From Flavobacterium sp. SUN046 (GTDB lineage Bacteria; Bacteroidota; Bacteroidia; Flavobacteriales; Flavobacteriaceae), in assembly GCF_028867965.1 (NCBI RefSeq), contig NZ_JAPQNT010000001.1, positions 558,001 through 622,000 of the forward strand: 64,000 nt of DNA. The letters are read 5' to 3'. Positions within the stretch are counted from its first letter, which is position 1; every line of letters begins with the position of its first letter. The notes beneath the pieces were generated by a model. The model was not told the DNA's origin, did no database searches, and saw nothing but the letters and a program-made list of their open reading frames with translations. Both the position numbers and the translations under genes were made by a program. This document shows positions 1-9,290 of the stretch, in pieces.

Positions 1-853
1 TTAATTGTGGAATAATAGGAGAAAATCCACAAGGGTTCCAAAAGGAATTTAAATTAAAACTGTATAATCCATAACTATTTTCAACATTCATTTTTACACT
101 ATTATCAAAAGCCAATAGCCCAATTATAATCCAAAAAAACAGAACCACTAAAATAGGCGAGATAATGTACAAAGCCATTTTTTTTAATGATATTAGCTTA
201 CTGTAATAAAAATGTTTAAAAGGTAAAATAATATTAAATCCAATAATCATTAGTAAAAGATATGGATTTATTAAAGCACTTAAAATTGTTATTATTATTT
301 GTTTTTTGTTAATAGCATCAACATTTTTACTGTTTGGATTTATTAAATAAAAATAGATTGAAGCTAGTAATAACCAATGTGCGCAAAGTGCAGGATGCAT
401 TCCTCTATAAACCAATATTGGGTTAAACACAATTAAAATGACAGCTAAATATATATAAAAAGGTTTTGCTTTAAATAATTCTAAAATTTTAACAGTATAA
501 AAACCTGTTAATAAATGACATACTAAAAGCCATATACCTAAATACTGAAATGTTTCTGGCAGTAAAAATGAGAATGTTTTAAAAAAAATTGCTAATAAAG
601 GTATTGAATCTGTATATCCAACATTAGTTCCTGCAGGATAATTATAATTTTCAATATGTCCCAATGGAAAATGCCATGGCTCACTTCTAAAATATGCCCA
701 GCCTAAATAATGTTGACCCCAATCATGGTATGCTGACATTATCCAATTTATGTTTGAAGGAAAAATAATTTCTAATCCATAAACCAGCTGAAAACCTATT
801 AATACTATAATAGCAGAAAAAAGATACGTTTTGTTTTTTAATGTTTTATACAT
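1..853 (-). CDS. DUF6311-like polytopic membrane protein (3' end beyond window)
   Basis: I translated this leftward frame from the ATG at 853 and it stays open to base 1, so the C-terminus lies outside the window (about 284 residues visible). It is very hydrophobic, with repeated membrane segments from about residue 10 onward. A conserved-looking loop near residue 70 reads NYPAGTNVGYTDSIP, which I associate with the DUF6311 family of membrane proteins found in surface-polysaccharide loci. By analogy such proteins may be polyprenyl-linked sugar transferases, but the reaction is not established here. Its ATG overlaps the stop region of the upstream glycosyltransferase by 8 bases, so the two are probably translationally coupled and act together on a surface glycan. 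Confidence 0.75.
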   Translation of the reverse strand, partial: MYKTLKNKTYLFSAIIVLIGFQLVYGLEIIFPSNINWIMSAYHDWGQHYLGWAYFRSEPWHFPLGHIENYNYPAGTNVGYTDSIPLLAIFFKTFSFLLPETFQYLGIWLLVCHLLTGFYTVKILELFKAKPFYIYLAVILIVFNPILVYRGMHPALCAHWLLLASIYFYLINPNSKNVDAINKKQIIITILSALINPYLLLMIIGFNIILPFKHFYYSKLISLKKMALYIISPILVVLFFWIIIGLLAFDNSVKMNVENSYGLYSFNLNSFWNPCGFSPIIPQL

Positions 854-1799
854 TGTCAATATTTTCTATAAATTCTAAATATATTTTTGAACTAGGTGCG
901 CTAATGTTTTTTCGAGAGCTTAATTGCAGTAATAAAACAATTAATGTTACTGAGAAAAGTTGTAAAATAATTCCAGAAATTATAAGTATTAAACTAGATG
1001 CCCATCCAGGAATTGCATTATTTGTGAACATTTTTTGATATAAAATATACATTACTGAAAAAAAACATATCCCAATTCCGTATAAAGAGTATCTTAAAAT
1101 TCTTAAAGATAAAAAATCAAAATAAACAGCTATTGAACTTAGTCCATGAATAATTAAACTATTCAAATTCATCTTTGAAACTCCTTTATAACGCTTACCT
1201 CTGTCAAGCAAAACTTTATCAAAAGGAATTTTAGACTGTATAATGCCTCCCGAATAATGATTCCAAATATTATTTTGATGAACAACTTTACCTAATAGTC
1301 TTTTGGGAATAATACTGAAATTTCCAAAGTTAATCTTTTGCCCAGTTAAAAAATAAAAAAGATATTTGTAAAAAAAATATCCTGCTTTAAACAGTATTGA
1401 TTCCTGTCTCTTTTTCCTCTGTGCAAAAATTATTTTTTGTTGTTTTTCTTTTTCTGCTTTTTCTATCAAAAACCTTATGTCTTCAGGTCTATCTTCACCA
1501 TCACAATCCAAAACTATCACATAATCATATTGCTCTATTTCATTATAAATATACTGTAAGCCAACAGCTATGGCCCGTTGATGACCAATATTTGTCTTTA
1601 AATTTAGTATTCTTAAAGGAAATTCATAATTCAAGATTTCTCTTTTGTCTAATGAACCATCATTTACTACAATTATATTAAAAACATAAATTTCTTCATA
1701 TTCTTTTTGAATTAGTTTTACATTGTCAACAAGTATATTAAAGCTTTCCCAGTCATTATAAACAGGTGTTAAACAATATATATTTCTTAAATCACCCAT
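846..1799 (-). CDS. GT2 family glycosyltransferase with C-terminal membrane anchor
   Basis: This 317-residue protein has an N-terminal GT-A fold typical of glycosyltransferase family 2: TPVYND at 11-16, VVNDGS at 44-49 and an acidic metal-binding stretch LDCDGEDRP at about 97-105. Two hydrophobic segments near residues 235-295 should anchor it in the inner membrane. This layout matches polyprenyl-phosphate sugar transferases of the DPM1/GtrB type, which load a lipid carrier with one sugar for a periplasmic transferase. The downstream DUF6311-like membrane protein, whose start overlaps this stop, is the natural partner. The exact sugar cannot be read from sequence. Confidence 0.88.
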   Translation of the reverse strand: MGDLRNIYCLTPVYNDWESFNILVDNVKLIQKEYEEIYVFNIIVVNDGSLDKREILNYEFPLRILNLKTNIGHQRAIAVGLQYIYNEIEQYDYVIVLDCDGEDRPEDIRFLIEKAEKEKQQKIIFAQRKKRQESILFKAGYFFYKYLFYFLTGQKINFGNFSIIPKRLLGKVVHQNNIWNHYSGGIIQSKIPFDKVLLDRGKRYKGVSKMNLNSLIIHGLSSIAVYFDFLSLRILRYSLYGIGICFFSVMYILYQKMFTNNAIPGWASSLILIISGIILQLFSVTLIVLLLQLSSRKNISAPSSKIYLEFIENIDNV

Positions 1800-1913
1800 T
1801 AATAATTTGCTTTTAGTTTCTTATATTTTTAACATTAAACAAAAAAAATATGTGCCTTTTTCTTGAAAGCAAATTTACATTTATATAATTCACCTCCAAG
1901 TAAACATCCAATT

Positions 1914-2249
1914 TTAATTATATTTTAAAATCTTATCCGTGCTCATATAATACTCCTTTCTGTTTTTATTAACTACTAAAATACCCAACTGATATTTGCC
2001 TTTTTTGATATCCTTTTTTTTAATGGATTTTTTAAATCCAGAATTATCATAATTTAACTTTGATGTTTTTGAATAAGCTTGAGTAACATCATTTCTGTTT
2101 TGAATTTCAGTATTGAATTGATAAATAATATCTTTACTCTTTAAAATTAAAAATATTTTGTTCTCGTCTGAACTTTGATCTTTTAATGCACACCAACCTG
2201 ATATCTCAAAGCTATCACTTTTGGTTTCAAAACTATCTATTGAACCCAT
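1914..2249 (-). other. C-terminal accessory module of the OstA-like protein
   Basis: Region coding for residues 555-665 of the OstA-like protein. It has alternating hydrophobic strands, a W-C core (SGWCALKD), an R-x-DV motif (NRNDVTQAY) and a DNSGF turn, followed by a KKGKYQLGILV strand. This is the pattern of a single beta-sandwich module. It is preceded by a linker rich in charged residues. I recognise the style from ends of large polysaccharide-locus membrane proteins but cannot name a Pfam entry. Confidence 0.5.
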
Positions 2250-3911
2250 TGTATTATCGATTAATTTGGGTAAAAACTGCCTAATAATAGGATAATGAAC
2301 TTGTGTGATACTTAAATCATTTTCATTCATTTTTACTAAATTCTCTTTCTCCTTCTCAAATTTCTTGTTACTAACCTCAACAATTTTCTTATCCAACTCT
2401 ACTTCGTCAGGCGGAAAAATATCTTCTTTAGTTTTTATTCGCTCATCACCACGCCATACAAAACCTCTAAGTTTTCGGGCGTTTTCAGGTAAATCTTTTT
2501 CTGGATAAATGTCGCCATCAACTGTGTCAAAAAAAGTAATGGTATCAACTTTACTTTTATCGTCCATAATCATATTTATCTTGCTGCTTACGTTCTTATT
2601 AATTCCTATTAATTCATTTTTATCGTTTCGCATGTAATAAATAACTTCGGTGTTTTTTACAACATCGGCTTCGTGTAGCTTGTTATCTAAAAATTTACCA
2701 TAAAGGTTTAATCCTTTTATTTGATTGTATCCGTCACCAATAGTGTCTTTAGAGACAATAAAAGTATTATTGAGCACTTTAAGTGAATCTAATTTTTCGG
2801 TGGTATTGTTTCCTATTAAATGCATTACGTCACCAGTCATTTGATTTTCAAAATTCCACAAAATAGGCTTTCCGATGAGTTGCGTAAGTGCCTTTTTTTG
2901 ATCGGAATGAATAGAATCACATTTGCCACTTAAGTCGGTTTTAAAGAATCTAACGTTACTAAATCCTCTTACAACGCGTTCACCAGTTTTTCCTGTTACA
3001 ATAATTTTTTTGGCATGAATAAACATAGAATCTTTTTCCATCATATATCTAATGGATGCGTGTTTGGTAATATAAAGCGAATCTTTGTTTTTATAAACTT
3101 CGCCATAATGCCCTTTTATAATGGCTTTATTAATAGAATCCGTTATTTTTACATTATTGGTTCCGGAGGCAAATTCCTTTTTGCGGTCGTAATACAAACT
3201 ATCGCCTTCAATCAATCGGTCTTTGTATTTTATATAGGATTTTCGCTTGAAATTTCCGATGTTTTTCTTACTGTTATAATATCCGTTTTCGGTATAAATA
3301 AAATTATCTTTTCCGGTAATAGTCGAAGGTCCATACAAATAAGAATCGCCTTGAGTAGTGAAATAATCAAGGTGATTGGACTTTATAGTATATTCTGGAT
3401 TTTTAAGAACCACCGATTTTAAAAACTGGTATTTCTTTTCTTTAACATAATATCTTCCGGCTTTGCTGGTTAACGTATTGTTTTTATTTACAATATTTCC
3501 ATTAGAATTAAAATAGGCTTCTTGTGAATTTCTATCAAAATACAAAGTATCTGTTGACATTGTAGATTCTGGTGAGTTCATTACTACATTTCCTGAAGCA
3601 AATGCTTTTTTTACGTTTCCATTATATTCTGCATACTTACTATTCAAATACAAGGTGTCGCCTTGCACCATTTGAACATCGCCAAATGCTTTTATATAAT
3701 TTTCGTCTCTAAAATAATAGGCTTTGTTACAAGTCATAATAATTCCGTCGTGATTTACCCTCACATTTCCTGTTAACAAGAGTGCATTGGGCATTTCGAC
3801 TTCATTTATATCAGAGAAATCGGAGTGTTCTACTATTATTTTGCCGTTTTTTTGTGCAAAAGCAGCTGTGAAATTTAGTAGAACTATAATTAAAAGAATT
3901 ATTTTTCTCAA
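1914..3911 (-). CDS. OstA/LptA-like LPS transport protein with extra C-terminal module
   Basis: The 665-residue protein begins with a signal peptide ending near AAFAQ (residue 19-20). An OstA-like region of repeating short beta-strands follows, with phrases such as LLTGNVRVNHDGIIMTC and ASGNVVMNSPES. OstA-like periplasmic proteins are part of LPS transport to the outer membrane in Bacteroidetes. Residues about 555-665 (bases 1914-2249) look different: a beta-rich module containing SGWCALKD, NRNDVTQAY and DNSGFKKSI. This pattern resembles C-terminal modules on polysaccharide-related membrane proteins, not OstA. Function of that module is unknown to me. The gene lies between the GT2/DUF6311 pair and the rfb cluster, all on the same strand, consistent with a role in O-antigen or LPS export. 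Confidence 0.85.
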   Translation of the reverse strand: MRKIILLIIVLLNFTAAFAQKNGKIIVEHSDFSDINEVEMPNALLLTGNVRVNHDGIIMTCNKAYYFRDENYIKAFGDVQMVQGDTLYLNSKYAEYNGNVKKAFASGNVVMNSPESTMSTDTLYFDRNSQEAYFNSNGNIVNKNNTLTSKAGRYYVKEKKYQFLKSVVLKNPEYTIKSNHLDYFTTQGDSYLYGPSTITGKDNFIYTENGYYNSKKNIGNFKRKSYIKYKDRLIEGDSLYYDRKKEFASGTNNVKITDSINKAIIKGHYGEVYKNKDSLYITKHASIRYMMEKDSMFIHAKKIIVTGKTGERVVRGFSNVRFFKTDLSGKCDSIHSDQKKALTQLIGKPILWNFENQMTGDVMHLIGNNTTEKLDSLKVLNNTFIVSKDTIGDGYNQIKGLNLYGKFLDNKLHEADVVKNTEVIYYMRNDKNELIGINKNVSSKINMIMDDKSKVDTITFFDTVDGDIYPEKDLPENARKLRGFVWRGDERIKTKEDIFPPDEVELDKKIVEVSNKKFEKEKENLVKMNENDLSITQVHYPIIRQFLPKLIDNTMGSIDSFETKSDSFEISGWCALKDQSSDENKIFLILKSKDIIYQFNTEIQNRNDVTQAYSKTSKLNYDNSGFKKSIKKKDIKKGKYQLGILVVNKNRKEYYMSTDKILKYN

Positions 3912-4109
3912 GGTTTTTTATTTTTAAATTAAACTAACATAGATGAAAGATAATAGATGAAAGATAAAAGACTTTTAATCTGTCTTAATTATATCAATTT
4001 ATCATTAAGCTATTCATTTTTTTGCCAAATTAGTTTGTTTTGAATCATGTTTAAAGAAATTATAATGAATTTAACGCATTGTGATTATCTATAAATTTGA
4101 TTTTTGATT

Positions 4110-5231
4110 TTAAATTATATACTCAAAAAAATTCTCGGAATTAATAATTTCAAAACTGTGATTTGGATATTGTTTGGCAAAAGTTTGGCTCAATCGCGCT
4201 TTAGCTTTTGGATTCCACTTTATTTCAATTGTTTTTAATTGTCCGTTTTTTTCGATTATTAAATCTATTTCTTGTTGATCGTGTGTACGCCAAAAATACA
4301 TTTTTTCAAATTTTTCTTGGTATTCGTTTTGTTTTATAAATTCGTTTATAATAAAATTTTCAAACAGATTTCCTTTGTCTTTTCGAGTTTCAAAAGGTGA
4401 AAAATCATTGATTATTGCATTTCGAATTCCTAAATCGTTAAAATATATTTTCTTTCCTTTTTTAATCTCTTTTCGTTGATTAGAATGGAACGAATTTAAT
4501 CTATAAATTACAAACGATTGCTCTAAAAGATGAATATATTCTTCTACCGTTTCGCTTTTTAATCCAATTAGGTTTCCTAGTTCGTTATAATTTACTTCAC
4601 TTCCTATTTGCCAAGCTAATGCCTTGAGCAATTCTTGCATTTTTTCAGGCTTTCTTATTCCGTTAAAAAGCAAAATATCTTTGTATAAATAACTGTCAGA
4701 CAGCAATCGTAATATTTTTTCTTCTCCGTTTTTAGTGGTTACCACTTCTGGATAATAGCCATAAACCAACCGATGTGGTACCATTCTTTTTTCTTCAAGT
4801 AAACCAATGTTGTCTTTCATTTCTTTAAACGAAAGCGGAAAAAGTTTGTGTTCAAATTTTCTTCCTGTTAATGGTTCGTTCAATTTATTTCGTAATTCAA
4901 ATGCACTTGAACCAGTGGCAATTACTTGAATTTCTGGCAAATAATCAGTTATTAATTTTAACTTACTGCCGATATTTTCGATTTTTTGTGCTTCATCAAT
5001 TATTACAAATTTATTGTCTTCAAAAAATGTTTTTAATCGGGTTGCAGTTGCATTTTCAAAAATAGCATGAACGTCTGGATTTTCTGCATCTAACCACAAG
5101 ACATTATCTTCATTATTAAAAATTGTTTTTAACAAAGTGCTTTTTCCAACTTGTCTAGCACCTAATAAAATTATTGCTTTCTGTTGAAAAATTTCTTTCT
5201 TAATGTTTAGTATTATCTGACGAACAATCAT
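4110..5231 (-). CDS. AAA ATPase with DUF4143 domain (paralogue 1)
   Basis: The 373-residue protein has Walker A GARQVGKST at 24-32, Walker B VIIDEAQ at 76-82 and a sensor-like ATGSSAFEL segment, all typical of the AAA_14 family. A winged-helix-like segment in the middle (about residues 205-250) precedes a C-terminal DUF4143 domain. The final part, QQEIDLIIEKN...IEIKW, has the spaced D/E-x-K residues of a PD-(D/E)xK nuclease-like fold. The biological role of these proteins is poorly known; they are common accessory genes in Bacteroidetes. It interrupts the polysaccharide block and has a paralogue at 16659-17798. Two palindromes 32 bp apart lie just upstream and may be its own operator. Confidence 0.85.
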   Translation of the reverse strand: MIVRQIILNIKKEIFQQKAIILLGARQVGKSTLLKTIFNNEDNVLWLDAENPDVHAIFENATATRLKTFFEDNKFVIIDEAQKIENIGSKLKLITDYLPEIQVIATGSSAFELRNKLNEPLTGRKFEHKLFPLSFKEMKDNIGLLEEKRMVPHRLVYGYYPEVVTTKNGEEKILRLLSDSYLYKDILLFNGIRKPEKMQELLKALAWQIGSEVNYNELGNLIGLKSETVEEYIHLLEQSFVIYRLNSFHSNQRKEIKKGKKIYFNDLGIRNAIINDFSPFETRKDKGNLFENFIINEFIKQNEYQEKFEKMYFWRTHDQQEIDLIIEKNGQLKTIEIKWNPKAKARLSQTFAKQYPNHSFEIINSENFFEYII

Positions 5232-5256
5232 CTTGTTTTTTTACAAAAGTAGTGAT

Positions 5257-5309
5257 TTTTCCATCGTAATGGAAAATACTACGGTTTTTTTTCTGTTATA
5301 ACGGAAAAA
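5257..5309 (-). promoter_or_regulatory. Paired palindromes upstream of DUF4143 ATPase 1
   Basis: TTTTCCATCGTAATGGAAAA at 5257-5276 is a near-perfect palindrome, and TTTTTCTGTT-AT-AACGGAAAAA at 5288-5309 is a second with one mismatch. Their centres are 32 bp apart. They lie 26-78 bases upstream of the ATPase start, the second inside the 3' end of rfbD. They look like operator sites placed on the same face of the helix. Confidence 0.5.
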
Positions 5310-6172
5310 TCTATGGTTTTTAACCTGGTTTCCCAATTCATAATTGCTATTCCGAACGTATTTTTAATTTTACTTTTATCTAAAACACTATAACTTGGTC
5401 GCTTTGCAGGCGTTGGAAAGCTTGAGGTTGGAATTGGTTTTAAATCTATTTTGATATTGTTTATTTCAAATATTTTTTTGGCGAAATCGTACCACGAACA
5501 TTTTCCTTCGTTGGAAAAATTGTAAATTCCGAAAGCTCCAGCAAGCTCAGTGTGACAAATTATCTTTACTAAAACCTCAGCTAAATCAACCGCATTGGTT
5601 GGGGTTCCTATTTGGTCGTTAACCACTGACAAACTTTCTCTTTCAGAAGCTAATCGCAGCATAGTTTTCATGAAATTGTTTGCGAATTGCGAATAAACCC
5701 ATGAAGTTCTAATGATGTAATAGTTATCGAATGTGTCTTGAATTGCTTTTTCGCCGTCTAATTTGGTTTGACCGTAAACTCCTGTTGGGTTTGGAATATC
5801 TTCTTCTGAATATGGCACTTCGACTGCGCTCAGTGTGACAGAACGATTTCCATCAAATACAAAATCGGTTGAAATATGAAGAAGCACAACACCACTTTTC
5901 TTGCATACTTCTGCCAGGTTTTTTGCTCCAATTACATTTATTGAATGGGCTTTTTCAGGCTCTGATTCTGCTTTATCAACCGCTGTATATGCCGCAGCAT
6001 TAATACAATAATTGGGTTTATATTGGGCAAAAATCTGTTCTACATTTTTAAGATTTGATATATCTAATTTTGATGAATCACAAAAAACAAAATCTATTTC
6101 GGGATAATTACCTGAAATAGATTGAATTGCTTGTCCGAGCTGTCCGTTGGCACCAGTTATTAAAACTACCAT
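5279..6172 (-). CDS. rfbD: dTDP-4-dehydrorhamnose reductase
   Basis: Last enzyme of dTDP-L-rhamnose synthesis, reducing dTDP-4-keto-L-rhamnose with NAD(P)H in the cytoplasm. The 297-residue protein has the Rossmann motif GANGQLG at 7-13, the catalytic YxxxK as Y133/K137, and the family phrases INAAAYTAVDKAE and SWVYS. It overlaps rfbC by 7 bases, so the two are co-translated. Two short stretches do not look like family sequence: about residues 110-120 (RSVTLSAVEVP) and 206-213 (CHTELAGA). Both are encoded by copies of the same DNA repeat core, read in different frames. The reading frame is intact and catalytic residues remain, so it is probably still functional. Confidence 0.93.
   Translation of the reverse strand: MVVLITGANGQLGQAIQSISGNYPEIDFVFCDSSKLDISNLKNVEQIFAQYKPNYCINAAAYTAVDKAESEPEKAHSINVIGAKNLAEVCKKSGVVLLHISTDFVFDGNRSVTLSAVEVPYSEEDIPNPTGVYGQTKLDGEKAIQDTFDNYYIIRTSWVYSQFANNFMKTMLRLASERESLSVVNDQIGTPTNAVDLAEVLVKIICHTELAGAFGIYNFSNEGKCSWYDFAKKIFEINNIKIDLKPIPTSSFPTPAKRPSYSVLDKSKIKNTFGIAIMNWETRLKTIDFSVITEKKP
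5531..5558. repeat. Dispersed repeat fragment inside rfbD (copy 2)
   Basis: On the minus strand the core TGTCACACTGAGC is followed by TTGCTGGAGC. It encodes residues 206-213 of rfbD. The 13-base core is identical to that at 5816-5840 but is read in another frame. Confidence 0.55.
5816..5840. repeat. Dispersed repeat fragment inside rfbD (copy 1)
   Basis: On the minus strand it reads TGTCACACTGAGC then GCAGTCGAAGTG. It encodes residues about 111-119 of rfbD, between FDGN and the YSEED segment, where family members normally have no such insert. It resembles intergenic repeats I know from flavobacterial genomes. Confidence 0.6.
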
Positions 6173-6717
6173 GCTTTTTTAGAATTAGAAAGGTTTGGTA
6201 AATTTTGATCTTTTTCAGAAATAATTAAATTTTCTACGTCAAATTGCCAATCAATATTTATTTCTGAATCATTGAATTTTATTCCGCCTTCACTTTCTTT
6301 ATTATAAAAATTATCACATTTATAGAAAAAAGTTGCTGTTTCAGAGATTACTAAGAATCCATGAGCAAAACCTCTTGGCACAAAAAACTGTTTTTGGTTT
6401 TCGGCCGAAAGTAGCACTGCTTCATAGTGTCCAAAAGTTTCTGAACCTGGACGAATATCAACGGCAACATCAAGAACTTCGCCATGAAGTACTCGAACTA
6501 ATTTTGCTTGAGCATGTTGACCTGTTTGATAATGCAACCCACGCAAAACACCTTTAGATGAAAAAGATTGATTGTCTTGCACAAAATGAACTTCGCTTCC
6601 TACTCCGTTTTGAAACACTTTTTCGTTAAAACTTTCCATGAAATAACCTCGTTCATCGTTGATTATTTTTGGTTCTATTATAAAACAACCTTTGAGTTTT
6701 GTTTCTGTAAATGTCAT
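6166..6717 (-). CDS. rfbC: dTDP-4-dehydrorhamnose 3,5-epimerase
   Basis: Third enzyme of dTDP-L-rhamnose synthesis, a cupin-fold epimerase acting on dTDP-4-keto-6-deoxyglucose. At 183 residues it has the usual family length. The family signature GVLRGLHYQ at 56-64 contains the catalytic base His62, and VDIRPGSETFG and FVPRGFAHGF follow in the expected order. It ends inside the start of rfbD (7-base overlap) and starts 10 bases after the acetyltransferase gene, so it belongs to the same leftward operon as rfbA. Confidence 0.95.
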   Translation of the reverse strand: MTFTETKLKGCFIIEPKIINDERGYFMESFNEKVFQNGVGSEVHFVQDNQSFSSKGVLRGLHYQTGQHAQAKLVRVLHGEVLDVAVDIRPGSETFGHYEAVLLSAENQKQFFVPRGFAHGFLVISETATFFYKCDNFYNKESEGGIKFNDSEINIDWQFDVENLIISEKDQNLPNLSNSKKAW

Positions 6718-6727
6718 TTTAAATATT

Positions 6728-7393
6728 TTATAACTCCCAATTAATATTTTCTTTAATACACTTAATAGGATTTCCTACGTAAAGTGCATTCTGTTTTTCC
6801 AATGAGTTTGTTATTAATGAATTTGCTCCTATTATAGCGTTTTTTGGAATAATCGAACCTTTTAAAATAGTGCATCTGCAACCTATCCAAACATTACTTT
6901 CGATTAAAATTGGTTTAGATTCATTAATGATTTCACCTTTGTCATTCACTATCTTATGAAAATCAGTGTCCATTATTAAAATATCCCATGACAATAAACA
7001 ATCGTTACCAAAAACAATTTTACAATGACTCACTATTGCTGTTTCTGCAGTTATTTGAAAATTATTACCTAATTCTAAACAGCCATTTTCATCAACTGAA
7101 ATTTTTGATCCATGTCCAATATTTGCTGTACCTTTAAAATTAACTTTTCCTGAAACATTCCAAATGCTTCTAGAAACGCGTTCGTCAAAAATTCCTATAT
7201 CACCCAATCCTATTTTTATCATTCCGAAAAAAATGGGGCCTTCAATAATAATTTTTCCGTTAGTTTTTTTTAAATAAACATTTGATGAGATTAAAAAAGG
7301 TAATTTTATTGCGCTTTTAAAAGGTAAATATTTGAAATTAAAATAAATCGTTTTAAGATTTAGAACCTTTAATATTTTCCTTAATTTACTCAT
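6728..7393 (-). CDS. Hexapeptide-repeat (left-handed beta-helix) acyltransferase
   Basis: The 221-residue protein has a run of imperfect hexapeptide repeats from about residue 60 to 205 (for example IGHGSK, VWIGCR, IIGANS), forming a left-handed beta-helix. The segment with DTDFHKI, then WIGCRCTILKG, resembles O-acetyltransferases of the WcaF/CysE-like group. It lies between rfbA and rfbC, 18 and 10 bases from its neighbours, which suggests it acetylates a sugar of the same surface polysaccharide. The acceptor sugar cannot be predicted. Confidence 0.85.
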   Translation of the reverse strand: MSKLRKILKVLNLKTIYFNFKYLPFKSAIKLPFLISSNVYLKKTNGKIIIEGPIFFGMIKIGLGDIGIFDERVSRSIWNVSGKVNFKGTANIGHGSKISVDENGCLELGNNFQITAETAIVSHCKIVFGNDCLLSWDILIMDTDFHKIVNDKGEIINESKPILIESNVWIGCRCTILKGSIIPKNAIIGANSLITNSLEKQNALYVGNPIKCIKENINWEL

Positions 7394-7411
7394 TTTAGAA
7401 TTTTCTTATTA

Positions 7412-8269
7412 CTACACTAAACTCATTAAATGAACACCATAACCGCTTTTAAGTAATGGTTGTGCTAATTCTTTTAACTGTTCCGCATTAATGAAGCCCA
7501 TTTTATAAGCAGCTTCCTCAATCGCACCAATTTTTAATCCTTGTCGTTCTTCTATAACTTGAACAAATTGTCCGGCTTGCATTAACGACTGAAAAGTTCC
7601 GGTATCTAACCAAGCTGTGCCTCTATCAAGTATACTTACTTTAAGATTTCCTCTTTTTAAATATTCTTTATTAACGTCGGTAATTTCCAATTCACCTCTG
7701 TGGCTTGGAGCAATATTAGCCGCAACTTCAATTACTGAATTATCATAAAAATAAATTCCCGGAACAGCATAATTGGATTTTGGATGCTCTGGTTTTTCTT
7801 CAATTGAAAGAACGTTTCCTTCTTTATCAAAATCAACTACGCCATAACGTTCTGGATCATGCACATGATACGCATAAATTATTCCACCATCTGGATTATT
7901 ATTAGCTTGTAATAATTCGGCTAAACCTGTTCCGTAAAAAATATTGTCACCAAGAATTAAGGCAACTTTGTCGTTACCAACAAATTCTTTTCCTATAATA
8001 AACGCTTCTGCTAATCCGTTAGGGTTTTCTTGAACAGCATATTCGAATCTGCATCCTAATTTTTTTCCATCACCCAATAATTGTCTAAACAATGGTAAAT
8101 CGTGAGGTGTTGAAATAATCAATATCTCATTAATTCCTGCCCACATTAATGTTGACAATGGATAGTAAATCATTGGCTTGTCATAAATTGGCATCAACTG
8201 TTTACTAACCGCTAATGTTAATGGATGCAATCTTGTACCTGAACCACCGGCTAAAATAATTCCTTTCAT
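7412..8269 (-). CDS. rfbA: Glucose-1-phosphate thymidylyltransferase
   Basis: First enzyme of dTDP-L-rhamnose synthesis, joining dTTP and glucose-1-phosphate to give dTDP-glucose. The 285-residue length is normal. The nucleotidyltransferase signature [11 protein letters not shown] at 8-18, the conserved KPMIYYPLS and the metal-binding GDNIFYG are all visible. It is 10 bases downstream of the Wzz-like gene and opens the rfbA-acetyltransferase-rfbC-rfbD series. The second pathway enzyme, RfbB (dTDP-glucose 4,6-dehydratase), is not in this window, so it must be encoded elsewhere or just outside. Confidence 0.96.
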   Translation of the reverse strand: MKGIILAGGSGTRLHPLTLAVSKQLMPIYDKPMIYYPLSTLMWAGINEILIISTPHDLPLFRQLLGDGKKLGCRFEYAVQENPNGLAEAFIIGKEFVGNDKVALILGDNIFYGTGLAELLQANNNPDGGIIYAYHVHDPERYGVVDFDKEGNVLSIEEKPEHPKSNYAVPGIYFYDNSVIEVAANIAPSHRGELEITDVNKEYLKRGNLKVSILDRGTAWLDTGTFQSLMQAGQFVQVIEERQGLKIGAIEEAAYKMGFINAEQLKELAQPLLKSGYGVHLMSLV

Positions 8270-8279
8270 ATTTCTATAA

Positions 8280-9281
8280 TTATTTATTCAATTTTGCTGC
8301 TTGTTTTCTATAAAAACTTATAAAAATAGTAATGATTATAAACATGAAGAATAAGAAAAATGGTAAAATAAACTTCATTTTACCATGAATTCCTTTATTG
8401 TTTTTAATATTTACAACAGTACTTATATCTTTTACAATGGCGTTTGAATTTACCAATTCAATTCTTTGATTTGCAATCTCATTTATAAGATTATTTTTTA
8501 ATTCAAAAAAAGAATTAAATTGATTGTTTTCGTTGTTGTAAACTAAATTAGAACTTTTTTGATTCTTTGATAAATTTTGAGTTAATATTCTAATAAGTGA
8601 ATCGGTTTGAGAAATTAATTCCTCATTTTTTTTCATTTTTATTTTGATATTATCTTTTGAAATGGCTAGAATTTCATTCAAATATTTATCGGTATTCAAA
8701 TATTTCAATATTGGTTTAACAAGATCATTTTCTGATGTTGGTTTCAATGTTGAAATATGAATTTTATGGTGCGGATAATTTTTACTAGTTACTTTATCTT
8801 TTATAACATTATTAATATCACTGCTTTCAGCCAATAATTTTACCAATTCAAAGTTTTGCGTATTTTGAGCATTTGCAGCAGAAGTTGAATTATTTACAAA
8901 TGTGTAAATGTCAATTACTGGTTCTACTTCAATTAAACTAATTTTGTTTGGGTTTTTAACTCCAATTGATTTAAAAAAAGCAGTATCACGTTCGTTTAAT
9001 TTCGAAGATAGCAAATCAATTTTAGAATACAAATAATCTGTTCCGCCCATATTTGGAGAAACTATGATATCACTATCATAATATTTTTCTTCAGAATCTA
9101 AATAAAAACCCAATCCGAAACCTATTATTAATAATCCTAAGAAAATAAAGAAATTCTTTTTTATAAATAGAATTCCTTTAAAAATAGAAAATAATATATT
9201 ACTAAAAAATGAGTTTATTTTTCCGAATAAAACACCCAAATCTATTTCTTCAGGAACATTGCTTTGATTTTCTGTACTCAT
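8280..9281 (-). CDS. Wzz-like polysaccharide chain-length determinant
   Basis: The 333-residue protein has the layout of Wzz-family chain-length regulators: a cytoplasmic N-terminus, a membrane segment at about 45-63, a long helical periplasmic part, and a second membrane segment near 305-325. The periplasmic part starts with [13 protein letters not shown], similar to the Wzz beta-strand entry. The periplasmic region shows low complexity and little else to identify it. It sits just before rfbA in a leftward operon and probably sets O-antigen length. Sequence identity to named Wzz proteins looks low, so the call rests on topology and context. Confidence 0.75.
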   Translation of the reverse strand: MSTENQSNVPEEIDLGVLFGKINSFFSNILFSIFKGILFIKKNFFIFLGLLIIGFGLGFYLDSEEKYYDSDIIVSPNMGGTDYLYSKIDLLSSKLNERDTAFFKSIGVKNPNKISLIEVEPVIDIYTFVNNSTSAANAQNTQNFELVKLLAESSDINNVIKDKVTSKNYPHHKIHISTLKPTSENDLVKPILKYLNTDKYLNEILAISKDNIKIKMKKNEELISQTDSLIRILTQNLSKNQKSSNLVYNNENNQFNSFFELKNNLINEIANQRIELVNSNAIVKDISTVVNIKNNKGIHGKMKFILPFFLFFMFIIITIFISFYRKQAAKLNK

Positions 9282-9290
9282 ACAAATAAA

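Noticed and set aside
841..1038. Rightward 65-residue frame
   Set aside because: It lies opposite a convincing glycosyltransferase gene and has no family pattern.
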